A DNA stretch of 64,000 nucleotides from NCBI GenBank assembly GCA_016841945.1, contig JAENYC010000002.1:1-64000 (forward strand). The letters run 5' to 3'. The stretch comes from Haloplasma contractile. GTDB lineage: Bacteria > Bacillota_I > Bacilli_A > Haloplasmatales > Haloplasmataceae. Shown piece after piece: positions 19,409-29,083 of the stretch (position 1 is the first letter of the stretch; every line of letters begins with the position of its first letter). The translations under genes and the position numbers were made by a program. The notes below the pieces were generated by a model, which had not been told where the DNA came from, searched no databases, and worked only from the letters and a program-made list of their open reading frames with translations.

Positions 19409-19735
19409 ATGAAAATTATTAAAACTCCTAAATATGTACGAGATATAAAAACTAAATTAATAAGAAAAAATAAAGTAAAAGAGTTAGAAAAAATTGTTTT
19501 GATTGAAAACTTACTTGTTCATACTGATAATATGAAAAAGTTATTACTCAATCCTTTAGCGAAAACATATAATATAGAAAAGAAGAAAGGGAATTTAAAA
19601 TATTATTATACAGCAAGATTGAATAATAAATTGAGATTATTTATTAGGCCAATTGGAGATTATCCTTATGATTTAAATCAGATTGTTGAAATCGAGCTAA
19701 TTAAGATTGATAATAAACATTATGGCGATGGATAA
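19409..19735 (+). CDS. RelE/HigB-like toxin
   Basis: A 108-residue basic protein with the pattern of the RelE superfamily (HigB/plasmid killer type). It has an N-terminal helical region rich in Lys, the K-Y-Y-Y-T-A-R-L-N-N-K-L-R-L-F-I-R beta core, and a C-terminal I-E-L-I strand. Members cut mRNA on the ribosome. It lies directly upstream of an XRE antitoxin, the higBA gene order. I chose ATG 19409 because it gives the family-like N-terminus, although the AGGTGA site is about 15 bases away; GTG at 19391 would overlap that site. Confidence 0.82.
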   Translation: MKIIKTPKYVRDIKTKLIRKNKVKELEKIVLIENLLVHTDNMKKLLLNPLAKTYNIEKKKGNLKYYYTARLNNKLRLFIRPIGDYPYDLNQIVEIELIKIDNKHYGDG

Positions 19736-19748
19736 AAAGGAGGAACTT

Positions 19749-20765
19749 ATGGTTTATTTTGGTTTATATCTTAAAGATTATTTAGAAGATGCCAGAATTT
19801 CTCAAACTGAGTTTGCGAATAGATTAGGTATAACACAAAAGTATATGAATGAAATAATAAATGGGAAAAAGAATATTACAATGGAAATGGCAGGACACAT
19901 AGAAAGATTAACTGGTATTGATGCAAAGTTTATCATGAATATTGAAAATACAAGAAAAATGAAGTGTAAATTATTAGAACAGTTTAGGAATGAAGAAAAT
20001 CTAAAAAAATATCTTAAAGAATTTCCTATCAATGAACTTAAGAAAAGGAATTGGTTAGTTTTTAAAGATGAAACGAATATATTTCAAATAAGTTTAGATT
20101 TACTAAATTTCTTAAAAGTTAAAGATTTTAATGTTTTTGAATCGTTAGAAAAAAAAGTATTATTTAAGAAAAATGGAGAAGATTTTAAGAAACTAAGTTT
20201 ATGGATTGCAAGATGTGATGAACTGAGCTTGAATCAAGAAGTTAATGAATATAAAAGTGACTTCTTTAATAATCTAATCAACCATCTAAAAACTGAAGCT
20301 TATCAAAATCCTTATAATGAAGAAAGAATTTTAGAAATATTAAATTCATATGGCATCTTATTTGTGGTTGAAAAAGCATTATCAGGGACAAAAGTAAGAG
20401 GAGTATTTAAAGTAAATGGTAATACACCAGCTATATATTTAACTAAAAATTATCGTGGAAAAGATTCATTTTATTTCGAATTATTTCATGAATTAAAACA
20501 TTGTAAGAGTGATTATAATGAAGGAAAAAATAAAATTATCGCAAATGGAGAAGAATTAAAAGAAAAAAGAGCTGATGATTTCGCTCTTAAAACAATGATT
20601 AAGGATGAAGTTTGGAATTTAATTGTTGAAGATTATTCAGAAGAAAATATTATTAATATATCAGATAAATTTAAGATTCCACCAAGTTTTATTGTTGGAA
20701 GACTTGCATATAATAAATACATAACCTATAAAAGTGATTTATATCATAAATATAAAGATGTATAG
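19749..20765 (+). CDS. XRE antitoxin fused to an ImmA/IrrE metallopeptidase domain
   Basis: A 338-residue fusion. An XRE helix-turn-helix (about residues 10-65, with S-Q-T-E-F-A-N-R-L-G) should bind the palindrome at 19352. A helical middle follows, then an ImmA/IrrE (DUF955) domain with the zinc motif H-E-L-K-H (H247, E248, H251). Such peptidases cleave repressors in mobile-element and stress switches. Fused to an antitoxin it may allow self-cleavage or target cleavage that frees the toxin, which is inference. ATG 19749 has AAGGAGG 5 bases upstream. It follows the toxin by 13 bases and converges on the helicase gene. Confidence 0.88.
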   Translation: MVYFGLYLKDYLEDARISQTEFANRLGITQKYMNEIINGKKNITMEMAGHIERLTGIDAKFIMNIENTRKMKCKLLEQFRNEENLKKYLKEFPINELKKRNWLVFKDETNIFQISLDLLNFLKVKDFNVFESLEKKVLFKKNGEDFKKLSLWIARCDELSLNQEVNEYKSDFFNNLINHLKTEAYQNPYNEERILEILNSYGILFVVEKALSGTKVRGVFKVNGNTPAIYLTKNYRGKDSFYFELFHELKHCKSDYNEGKNKIIANGEELKEKRADDFALKTMIKDEVWNLIVEDYSEENIINISDKFKIPPSFIVGRLAYNKYITYKSDLYHKYKDV

Positions 20766-20804
20766 AAAAGTGATAAATTCAGTGTGAAATTATCACTTTT
20801 TTAA
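20766..20804. terminator. Bidirectional terminator between convergent genes
   Basis: AAAAGTGATAA pairs perfectly with TTATCACTTTT around a 13-base loop, with T runs on the plus side and A-rich sequence on the other. It serves the antitoxin gene and possibly the minus-strand helicase. Confidence 0.8.
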
Positions 20805-20813
20805 TATGTTTAA

Positions 20814-23663
20814 TTACTTAATTAAATAATCATATATATCTTCTCTTACGGGTGGATTAATTTTAAATTTAAAATTAACAATTGGAACAACTTTTCCTTT
20901 ATTATCTTTAATGGTTGTTTCTTCTGCATGGAGAGGAGTTACTTCTCCAATGTAATAGTGTTCAGTTCCTTCATCGTCTGCTTTTTTAATGAATAAGTGT
21001 AAAATTAAACCTGTGTTTTTAGCATTTTTAATTTTAATTGTTTCTTTAGAATTTAAAGTTACTTTATTTCTAGTCATCCAACTAAATGTATTTTTATTTA
21101 TGAATTCATCTTGGTATTTAATGCTTTCTGAGATATTTTCATCTTTATTATAGGTTACGAAAATAGGACAAGCATTATTTCGTATCATATATCCATACAT
21201 GACACTTTGAAGGTTTGAATTCCAATTTAGTAATTGAGCCACTTCTTTTCTGGTGTATTTTTTATAATAAGAGAAATTAGATGTTTTACTTTTATAAGGT
21301 AAATAATTTTGTTGATAAATAGTTAAACCATATTGAATTAAATCATCAATAAAAAATTTGAAGTCTTTGTTTTGATGATAGGAATCAAGTAATGATTGTT
21401 TAAGACTTATTTTATTATCTTTATATAATGTAAATGTTTGATATTTTGGAAGCTCTAGTTTAGTTAAAAAATTTAAATTTAAATAATTGAACGCAGATAT
21501 GATAGATTTATTTTGATCTCCAATAATATTTTTGATCATGTTGGTATCTACAGTTTTATTGCTAATCATTTCTTTTAAGATAATTAATTCATGAGGTCTT
21601 TTTGCAGGTAAGAGTTCTTGACTAATAAATAGTATGAGATTTTCTTCTTCAGGATTTAATTGAAATAATTGATGTTTTTCAATCTTTTTTAAGAAATGAT
21701 AATAAGTTTTAGAATGATTTATAATGAGTTGAGGGTCTATGGAACCATATTTATTAAATTCTAACAAGGTAGGGATTTTTCCAATCTTGTTTCTTAGTTT
21801 TTTATATTCTTCTTTTAGAAAGGTAAGTCTTGTAAAACTGGTTCGATTAATATTTTCATATATTCTTTGACTTGATATTTCATCAAAACTAATGGTAGAA
21901 GCTCCTGGTATTGTATAATTACCTTCTATTAAAAATCGTCTTAGATTATCTTTGTTAAAAGATTTATCACCTGATAAAGCGACTGGAATAAGAAAGTTAT
22001 TTTGATAATTACCAATAAAATCGATTACAGTCACATATTCTTTGTTTTTTAGTTTTCTTAATCCTCTACCAAGTTGTTGAACGAATATAATAGCTGATTG
22101 TGTGGGTCTTAACATAATAATTTGATTAATGGAAGAAATGTCTATTCCTTCATTAAATATATCAACTGAAAAAATATATTCAAGTATAAATTCAGGGTCA
22201 TCAGTTTCAAGTCTTTTTATTGCTTCTTCTCTGTCAAGTTCTGAGTTTTTACCAGATAAAGCAATTGTTTTATATCCTATTTCATTGAATTTGTTGGATA
22301 ATTCAATTGCTTCTTCAACCCGACTACAGAATATTAATCCTCTAGGTCTATTGCCTGAGTATCCATAAAAATCAAGGGTATCAATAATGTGTTTGATTCT
22401 TTCAGTACATGTTAGTTTAGAAAATGATGAGTTATCATCTAATAGTTCTCCATCTATTTCAATTTCACTGACACCAAAGTAATGAAATGGTGATAATAAA
22501 TCTTCTTCTAGGGCATCTTGTAGTCTTATTTCATGAGCAATGTTGTAGTCAAAGTGTTTATAGATATCGAAACCATCGGTCCTTTCAGGAGTTGCTGTCA
22601 TTCCTAAAATAAATTTAGGAGTGAAATAGTTAATGACTTTAACATAACTTTCTGCACCAGACCGGTGTACTTCATCTATTACGATATAGTCAAAATGTTG
22701 TTTATCATAGTATTTTAATGTTTCATCTTTTGATAGTGTTTGAATTGTTGAGAATAGATAATCTGCATCGTAATCTTTATCCTTACCAGTTAACAAGCCA
22801 TAATTAATTTCACCAAGTATGTTTTGAAAACTTTCTATTGCTTTTCTAGCAATGTTTTCTCTGTGTACAACAAATAAAAACTTTTTAGGTTTATATTCTT
22901 TAACATCAAACGCAGATAAATAGGTTTTACCTGTACCAGTTGCTGATATTAATAAAGCTTTATTTTCACCAAAAGCTCTTAAGTTCATTAAAGATTGTAA
23001 TGCTTCTATTTGCATTTTATTCGGTTTAATTTCTTCATTTATTTTAGTAATTTCATGATCTATTGATACACTGATTTGTTTATTATATTGAATTTCATAT
23101 TTTGTTAGTAAATCATCATCTAGTATATCAGCTTCATCCCATATTTTATTAAATTCATCAATGGTTTCTTTTAAAAGTTGTCCATTATCTAAAGAATTAA
23201 TTTTTATATTCCATTCTTTATTGTGAGTCAATGCTTCCTGTGTGAGATTAGCACTCCCAATAATTAATGTATTTTCATGAGTTTTTTTAAAGATATATCC
23301 CTTAGCATGGAAATTACCTCTATTATACATTCTTATCTCAATATTCCTGAACTTCATTAATCTTTTTAATGCTTTTGGATGAGTAAAATTTAGATAATCA
23401 GTAGTTAATATTTTACCAGGTATCTTCTTTTCTTCTAAATATTTGAGTGTATTTAGTAAGGTAATAATACCACTTTCAGTTATAAAGGCTACAGAAAAAA
23501 TAAATTCATGACATGAATCTAACTCTTTAATTATTTGTCCTAATACCTTAGAACCTTGTGTATAATCATTAATTAGTAATTTTGGCTGTAGATCTTCCAA
23601 TGATTCTACAGAATAATCGATTAATCCAGTTTTAATTGATTCTAATATCATTTTATCATTCAT
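20814..23663 (-). CDS. Phospholipase D-like nuclease/helicase with DUF3427
   Basis: A 949-residue protein. The N-terminal PLD-type nuclease domain has H-A-K (H119, K121) and G-S-A-N (136-139). A superfamily II helicase follows, with Walker A A-T-G-T-G-K-T (241-247), D-E-V-H (330-333), T-A-T-P, and a motif VI region containing Q-Q-L-G-R-G-L-R. The C-terminal DUF3427 region (about 790-949) includes R-K-E-V-A-Q-L-L. This architecture is found in restriction and defence islands, and some members belong to antiphage systems. A single PLD motif implies dimerisation. It stands alone on the minus strand with AGGGG before its start. The substrate is presumably foreign DNA, by inference. Confidence 0.88.
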   Translation of the reverse strand: MNDKMILESIKTGLIDYSVESLEDLQPKLLINDYTQGSKVLGQIIKELDSCHEFIFSVAFITESGIITLLNTLKYLEEKKIPGKILTTDYLNFTHPKALKRLMKFRNIEIRMYNRGNFHAKGYIFKKTHENTLIIGSANLTQEALTHNKEWNIKINSLDNGQLLKETIDEFNKIWDEADILDDDLLTKYEIQYNKQISVSIDHEITKINEEIKPNKMQIEALQSLMNLRAFGENKALLISATGTGKTYLSAFDVKEYKPKKFLFVVHRENIARKAIESFQNILGEINYGLLTGKDKDYDADYLFSTIQTLSKDETLKYYDKQHFDYIVIDEVHRSGAESYVKVINYFTPKFILGMTATPERTDGFDIYKHFDYNIAHEIRLQDALEEDLLSPFHYFGVSEIEIDGELLDDNSSFSKLTCTERIKHIIDTLDFYGYSGNRPRGLIFCSRVEEAIELSNKFNEIGYKTIALSGKNSELDREEAIKRLETDDPEFILEYIFSVDIFNEGIDISSINQIIMLRPTQSAIIFVQQLGRGLRKLKNKEYVTVIDFIGNYQNNFLIPVALSGDKSFNKDNLRRFLIEGNYTIPGASTISFDEISSQRIYENINRTSFTRLTFLKEEYKKLRNKIGKIPTLLEFNKYGSIDPQLIINHSKTYYHFLKKIEKHQLFQLNPEEENLILFISQELLPAKRPHELIILKEMISNKTVDTNMIKNIIGDQNKSIISAFNYLNLNFLTKLELPKYQTFTLYKDNKISLKQSLLDSYHQNKDFKFFIDDLIQYGLTIYQQNYLPYKSKTSNFSYYKKYTRKEVAQLLNWNSNLQSVMYGYMIRNNACPIFVTYNKDENISESIKYQDEFINKNTFSWMTRNKVTLNSKETIKIKNAKNTGLILHLFIKKADDEGTEHYYIGEVTPLHAEETTIKDNKGKVVPIVNFKFKINPPVREDIYDYLIK

Positions 23664-23784
23664 ATATAGACCCCTGTTAATATTAAGATTTAAAAAGTTT
23701 ACTTATATATCTATTTTACAATATTTTTTAGGTTTTGAACAGAGGAGATGATAATTTAGATAGAAGTGTATTTTTTTAACTTCT

Positions 23785-23955
23785 TTATTTTGTATTATTA
23801 ATGATTTTTTCTAGTTTATTTGCACATACATGTTTAGCATCTGCAAGCCCTTCATAATATAAAGAATCTGTACAAGTATGAATTTTAGTTTCATGATCTT
23901 TTGCATCTTTACGCAGCTCATCGATTAATATTTTAATTTTTTCAGTTGTACTCAT
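23785..23955 (-). CDS. Small charged hypothetical protein
   Basis: A 56-residue reading with a good GGGAG ribosome site 7 bases before its ATG. The product is helical, Lys/Glu/Asp-rich, and contains two cysteines plus D-A-K-H near the C-terminus. I do not recognise a family. It is probably a separate small gene because it is about 120 bases upstream of the helicase start on the same strand, with no clear promoter assigned. A regulatory or accessory role to the helicase is possible but unsupported. Confidence 0.55.
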   Translation of the reverse strand: MSTTEKIKILIDELRKDAKDHETKIHTCTDSLYYEGLADAKHVCANKLEKIINNTK

Positions 23956-24695
23956 TCAAACACTCCCAGTCCTTAGTAAAAAGTAATGAAATTTCAAAAA
24001 AAAATAGTTATAAGTTTTAATTGTTTTCATTGATTTAAGTTTTGTATTCGAGTAATTACTTTATATTATTAATTTATTATAACATTGAAATATAAAACAG
24101 AAAAAATAAAATAACTTCCAAGAGCATAGAAGTTAGAATGATTACTGGACTAATAAATATTGAAGGACAAGGTATATAGATTTTTTATAGAATTAATTTA
24201 TAAATAAGAGATTATGGTCGATTTATGATATTGTTAGTAAAATATATAATTAAATTGTTAATTTTACATGAAGCTGAGGAGATGAAATTAATAAGAGGTC
24301 ATATTGATCGATAGCAGTCATTTAGAACGTTTTGTTACGTTATTTCTAGTTAACTGATATTTTTAGTTATTAGATGTTAATATCTGTTAAAACTTGATGA
24401 ATATAAAAAATACTAAAACTGAATAATATGTTTTAGAATTTTTTAAGGATTAAATTAACTAAGAAATGTAATTTAGTGATTAAACAATACTTGATTTTCA
24501 ATTTAAAAATAATAAACCAATTTTTAATATAATAGTTTTAATAAAGTGTTTCATCAGAAAGAATTTGATAAACTGATCTTATTAATTTTATTTGTTTATT
24601 AGTTAGTAGTTAGTGTAACCCCATCATATAAATAAATATATACACCTTTTCCTATCTCTATAATGTTTTTATTGATGTATTTATTGATTATCTAG
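23956..24695. other. AT-rich gene-free stretch within the defence island
   Basis: No open frame with a plausible start and codon pattern was seen on either strand. Only weak short inverted repeats occur, such as AACTTC/GAAGTT near 24114-24134. It may be decayed sequence between defence modules. Confidence 0.5.
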
Positions 24696-24869
24696 TTAGT
24701 AATCAATAAATACTTTATAAAAGTTAGATATTTTAATTAGCATATTTATATTTGGGCTTCTTTTTCCTAGTTCATACTGTGAATAAATAGCTCTTTCTAT
24801 GTTTAATGCCTTAGCAACTTCACTTTGTGTAATTTGCCGCATTGTATGTAATTCTTTTAATTTTTTCAT
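24696..24869 (-). CDS. Small XRE repressor divergent from the dnd operon
   Basis: A 57-residue XRE helix-turn-helix protein with T-Q-S-E-V-A-K-A-L-N and Y-S-Q-Y-E-L-G-K-R-S-P as recognition landmarks. AGGTGA precedes the ATG, and a TATAAT-like box lies about 20 bases further upstream (24888-24893 on the plus strand). It is divergent from dndC, no dndB is present, and two dyads lie in the shared intergenic region, so it is the likely regulator of the phosphorothioation operon. The frame stops after F-I-D-Y. A single T-to-A change would explain loss of the family's usual D-Y-L-L ending, four residues longer. Confidence 0.75.
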   Translation of the reverse strand: MKKLKELHTMRQITQSEVAKALNIERAIYSQYELGKRSPNINMLIKISNFYKVFIDY

Positions 24870-25057
24870 ATAATCACCTATGATATAATTATAAACTACT
24901 TTAAGGATAAAAAAAATAGTAAATTTAAATGTAACAAATCGATGCAATTTATTAGTTTGTATTAATTATTTGTGTTGTGTTTTTATGATATAAGTTATTT
25001 AACATATGTAACATATTGTTTCTTTTAAGTCAGTGAGTATAAATGTTAAAAACATAG

Positions 25058-25097
25058 TAGATTTAGAATAAATCTATAATAATAAGGATTTATTATT
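25058..25097. promoter_or_regulatory. Two adjacent dyads upstream of dndC, candidate operators
   Basis: TAGATTTA-gaa-TAAATCTA spans 25058-25076 and AATAATAA-ggat-TTATTATT spans 25078-25097. They lie just upstream of the -10 of dndC and are candidates for binding by the divergently encoded XRE protein. Confidence 0.55.
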
Positions 25098-25108
25098 TTG
25101 TCAAATTT

Positions 25109-25117
25109 TGTTATAAT
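25109..25117 (+). promoter_or_regulatory. Extended -10 promoter of the dnd operon
   Basis: TG-t-TATAAT (25109-25117) is an extended -10. No good -35 is seen at standard spacing. The transcript start would be about 25124, giving a short leader before the ATG at 25148. Confidence 0.6.
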
Positions 25118-25147
25118 TAAATGAGTATATGTGAAGAGGTGAGACAG

Positions 25148-26761
25148 ATGTCGACTGCTATTCGATCATTGTTTACTGATAAGACAAAAAAGAAAGCTAC
25201 ACATACTAAAGAGAAAATTAAACGAGTTTATATTAATAATAAACTACCATGGATTGTAGGATATAGTGGAGGAAAAGATTCCACATTAGTGGTACAATTA
25301 ATAATAGAAACATTATTAAAAATGAAAAATGAAGGAATTCAATTAAATAAGAAAATTTATATTATTTCTTCTGATACTTTAGTTGAAAATCCGCTTGTTA
25401 GTGGATTAATTAATACTGCATTGACCAAAATTGAGCGTATATCTAAAGAGCATGATTTACAAATAAAAACACAACTATTAACCCCTCCTGTTAATGAAAG
25501 TTTTTGGGTGAATTTAATTGGTAGGGGCTACCCTGCACCAAATCAAAATTTTAGATGGTGCACAGATCGACTTAAAATATTACCTGCAAATAACTTTATT
25601 ACTTCTATGGTTTCAAATCATGGAAAAGTGATAACTGTATTAGGTGTAAGAGAGGGGGAAAGTAATACAAGGGATCGTGTCCTTAAAAATCATCATATCG
25701 AAGGTAATGATTTGATGAGACATTCTACATTAACTAATGCTTATGTTTTTGCTCCTATTATAGAATTTAATATTGATGATGTATGGAATTATCTACTGGA
25801 TAATGAATCACCATGGGGTGATGATAATAGAAAACTTTATAATTTATATTCCGAATCTTTTGCAGGAGAATGCCCTTTAATTATAGACAAAGATACAAAA
25901 GAAAAAGCAGGTAGTTGTGGAAATAGTCGTTTTGGTTGTTGGACTTGTACTGTTGTTAGAAAAGATAAATCACTAACAGGGTTTATTGAAAGCGGTTATG
26001 AGTGGTTAAGGCCATTATTATCTTTTAGAAATTGGTTATTTAATACAAGGGATCTAGTTGGTTTTAGAATGCATAGAAGAATAAATGGTCAAGTTTATTT
26101 TCTTAAATTACAAGAAAAGATTGAAAATGATAGAAAGTATATCAGTATTAGAGAAAAGGGTGGAAGAAAAGAACAAAAAATTTATTTGGATGACAAAAAT
26201 AACGATTTCACAATTATTGATGAATCTGAATTGTCTAATTATATTAGAGAAAATAGTATTGATTTAACAAAAGGTGAGGAATTAAATTTAATTATCAAAA
26301 GAGAGAATAATTATTATATATTGGGACCTGGTGGATATACAATAGAAGCAAGAAAGGAAATATTAAGACAACTTTTATCTTTGGAAAAAGAAATTAATAT
26401 ACCTGAAAAAATATCATTTAAACATCTGATTTCAATAGAAGAATTACGCGAGATAAGAAGACTATGGATAAAAAGTGGTGACATAGATGATAGTCTTCCA
26501 AAAATATATGAAGAAATTAATCCAAATGAATTTGTAAAATGGGATCAAGATGACGATTTTTTACTGTCAATTGAGCAATATGATGATTTAAAGAAACTTG
26601 CTAGTTTTCTTGATGTTAGTTTTGATGCAGTTAAAGAGTTATTATTATTAGAGAAAAAATATTTAGGTCTCAAATCAAGAGCTGGTATATTAGTAGAGTT
26701 AAAGAATATTCTTAATAAAGATTATCTTCATATAGATAAGGAGTATCATAATGAAAATTAA
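25148..26761 (+). CDS. dndC: DNA phosphorothioation sulfurtransferase DndC
   Basis: A 537-residue PAPS-reductase-like, ATP-pyrophosphatase-fold protein. The P-loop S-G-G-K-D-S-T is at 40-46. Four cysteines (C242, C257, C264, C267, in G-E-C-P and C-G-N-S-R-F-G-C-W-T-C) form the iron-sulfur site typical of DndC. In the Dnd pathway it adenylates the DNA backbone and transfers sulfur delivered by the cysteine desulfurase, acting with DndD and DndE. It is the first gene of a tight operon and overlaps dndD by 11 bases. ATG 25148 was chosen for the AGGTGA site 5 bases upstream; an ATG at 25121 lacks one. Confidence 0.95.
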   Translation: MSTAIRSLFTDKTKKKATHTKEKIKRVYINNKLPWIVGYSGGKDSTLVVQLIIETLLKMKNEGIQLNKKIYIISSDTLVENPLVSGLINTALTKIERISKEHDLQIKTQLLTPPVNESFWVNLIGRGYPAPNQNFRWCTDRLKILPANNFITSMVSNHGKVITVLGVREGESNTRDRVLKNHHIEGNDLMRHSTLTNAYVFAPIIEFNIDDVWNYLLDNESPWGDDNRKLYNLYSESFAGECPLIIDKDTKEKAGSCGNSRFGCWTCTVVRKDKSLTGFIESGYEWLRPLLSFRNWLFNTRDLVGFRMHRRINGQVYFLKLQEKIENDRKYISIREKGGRKEQKIYLDDKNNDFTIIDESELSNYIRENSIDLTKGEELNLIIKRENNYYILGPGGYTIEARKEILRQLLSLEKEINIPEKISFKHLISIEELREIRRLWIKSGDIDDSLPKIYEEINPNEFVKWDQDDDFLLSIEQYDDLKKLASFLDVSFDAVKELLLLEKKYLGLKSRAGILVELKNILNKDYLHIDKEYHNEN

Positions 26762-28661
26762 AAGTATTGATTTTCTAAATCTTGGTCCTTTTAAAGGTCA
26801 AAATTCATTGGATTTAAATACAAATAATGATAAACCTATTATTTTGATTGGTGGAAATAACGGTTCAGGCAAGACAACTTTATTAAAATTACTAAAGTTA
26901 GGATTGCATGGACAATATGCATTTGGATTAAAAGTTAAATCTAATATATACTATGAAGAAGTTAATAATCTAATTAATAATCACATAAAAAATCATGAGA
27001 GTGCAGGAATTATAATTGAACTGGAACTTGAAGAAGATTATATGAAAAATACATATATTATTAATCGTAAATGGGAGTTAAAAGATAATAAGATTAATGA
27101 AATATTAAAAGTTAAATTAAATGGAACTAGACTTGATTCTAATGAAATAGAAGAATTTTCCAGCAAATTACTATACAGAATTCCATTATCATTATTAGAG
27201 GCATCATTCTTTGATGGAGAAGAAGTTAAAACATTTATATCTAATGAGAATATTTTGTCCAATTTTTTAGAATCTAATTTTAATATATTATTTGATATAG
27301 AATTATTTAGTTATCTAGAAAATGATTTGAGAAAATATATAAGAAATGAATATAGTCAAGCTAAAAATAGTGATATTGGAAAACAAATTATATTATATAA
27401 TGATAAGTTAGATAATTTACAAAAAGAAATATCTTTATTGAAATCAAATAACTCAGATGTAAAAAAGACAATACAGGATGACAAAGCATCAATTTTTTCT
27501 TTATCTCAAGAATTAAAATCACTTGGAAAGTTAGATGAAGTAAGCAAAAATAAGTTAATTGAAGAATTAAATGAAAAATCTAAAAGAAAAGATCAAGTAC
27601 ATAAAGATAATAAACATTTTCTTGAAAATCTTTATCCATTTTTGCTTAATAAAGAATTAATAGATTATGTCATACAATATATTCAAGATGAAAAACAATT
27701 AAAATTTTCAAAATATATTGAAGAAATAATTGACAGCAATTTATCTATACCTAGAGATTTTAAATTAAATGAATTAAAAAATTATTTCTCTACTTGTTCT
27801 AACAAAGAATTAAAATTCTCTAATTACAACATTGAAGAATCATTAAAAACTTTTAAAGATAAAATAAGTAATTTTGATATTTTGAATGAACATAAAAAAA
27901 ATAAAAAACTTCAAGTTAGAATTAGTGAAATAAAGGATAAATTAGATAAAGATGAAAAGACATCAAACTATGTTATTAAAACTGATGAATTAAAAAGATT
28001 AGAGGAACAGGTTGCAAACCTAGAGTTATTAGTGATTGATAATGAAAAAGACCTAAGTATTTTAAATGAAAAATATGAAAAACTTCAAAAAGAATATGAT
28101 AATTATTTACATAAAAATAAAATGCTTGTTAGAAATGATAATTCAATAGATATGGCAGAACAAATTATTTCTTTATCCCAGTTGTTTAGACAAAAACAAA
28201 AAGATAAAATTATAAATCAAATCGAATCTGAAAGTCTTAAGATGTTCAACAAGATAATTAGAAAAGATGATTTTATTAAAAAAATCGAAATTGATCAAGA
28301 TACCTTTAAAGTTAGAGTATTGACGATAAATAATAAGTTCAAAAAATTAACATTTCTATCATCTGGTGAACAACAAATTCTTATTACTTGTATTGTTTCA
28401 GCATATTTTAAGTTGTCAAATAAAAAAATGCAATTTGTTATAGATACACCACTAGCTAGACTAGATTCAATTAATAAACTAAATTATATTCGAGATTTAG
28501 TGCCTGAAATATCTAATCAAGTTATAATATTGTCTACTGATAGTGAAGTTGATAAGGATATATATAATAAGATAAAACATAAAATATTCAAAGAATATAC
28601 ATTTGAAAATAATGGTGTAAATACTCGTATAACAAAAAAATATTTTCAAATAGGTGCGTGA
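26751..28661 (+). CDS. dndD: DNA phosphorothioation ATPase DndD
   Basis: A 636-residue SMC/Rad50-like ATPase. Walker A G-N-N-G-S-G-K-T (35-42) is followed by the F-F-D-G-E motif typical of DndD (near 152). A long coiled-coil middle leads to the ABC signature L-S-S-G-E-Q (536-541) and Walker B V-I-D-T-P-L-A-R-L-D. No zinc-hook C-x-x-C is evident. In Dnd systems DndD supplies ATPase activity, probably for opening or nicking DNA during sulfur insertion. AAGGAG lies within the end of dndC, and the dndE start follows 5 bases after the stop. Confidence 0.93.
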   Translation: MKIKSIDFLNLGPFKGQNSLDLNTNNDKPIILIGGNNGSGKTTLLKLLKLGLHGQYAFGLKVKSNIYYEEVNNLINNHIKNHESAGIIIELELEEDYMKNTYIINRKWELKDNKINEILKVKLNGTRLDSNEIEEFSSKLLYRIPLSLLEASFFDGEEVKTFISNENILSNFLESNFNILFDIELFSYLENDLRKYIRNEYSQAKNSDIGKQIILYNDKLDNLQKEISLLKSNNSDVKKTIQDDKASIFSLSQELKSLGKLDEVSKNKLIEELNEKSKRKDQVHKDNKHFLENLYPFLLNKELIDYVIQYIQDEKQLKFSKYIEEIIDSNLSIPRDFKLNELKNYFSTCSNKELKFSNYNIEESLKTFKDKISNFDILNEHKKNKKLQVRISEIKDKLDKDEKTSNYVIKTDELKRLEEQVANLELLVIDNEKDLSILNEKYEKLQKEYDNYLHKNKMLVRNDNSIDMAEQIISLSQLFRQKQKDKIINQIESESLKMFNKIIRKDDFIKKIEIDQDTFKVRVLTINNKFKKLTFLSSGEQQILITCIVSAYFKLSNKKMQFVIDTPLARLDSINKLNYIRDLVPEISNQVIILSTDSEVDKDIYNKIKHKIFKEYTFENNGVNTRITKKYFQIGA

Positions 28662-28665
28662 AGAT

Positions 28666-29070
28666 ATGATTACTAATAGACTAAAAACATCTCAAGAAGT
28701 AGAAGATATATTGGATTTTTTAATGAATGCTTTAAAAACGAGTTCTAAAGCAGCTATAATGAGAATTGGTATTGGTCTTTCATTACATGAGTATTCTAAT
28801 ATTCCTTTTGAGTTTATGGACACAGATAATAAAGGTTTTGAAATAAATAAACAAATATTATTTGGAGAGTACGAATGTTATTATGAAGTAATTATAAAAG
28901 CACATTATCTAAAAGAAAAAGAAGTTGATAATATGTCTTTTAATGAATTGTTTTTTCCTAAATTAGTCAGAGCTCATATAGAAAGAGGAGTTAGATTATT
29001 AGCATCACATTATAAATATGCTGGTAATGTAGATAATTTAACAAAAAATTTAATTATGAAAATACATTAG
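28666..29070 (+). CDS. dndE: DNA phosphorothioation protein DndE
   Basis: A 134-residue protein with the DndE pattern: an N-terminal R-L-K-T-S-Q-E helix, R-I-G-I-G-L-S-L-H, and an F-E-I-N-K-Q-I-L-F-G-E-Y segment, matching the small helical DndE family. DndE binds nicked DNA and is one of the core modification proteins with DndC and DndD. AGGTG lies 9 bases before ATG 28666. A GTG at 28654 overlaps both that site and dndD, so it was rejected. Confidence 0.9.
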   Translation: MITNRLKTSQEVEDILDFLMNALKTSSKAAIMRIGIGLSLHEYSNIPFEFMDTDNKGFEINKQILFGEYECYYEVIIKAHYLKEKEVDNMSFNELFFPKLVRAHIERGVRLLASHYKYAGNVDNLTKNLIMKIH

Positions 29071-29083
29071 AGGTGAACTGACT

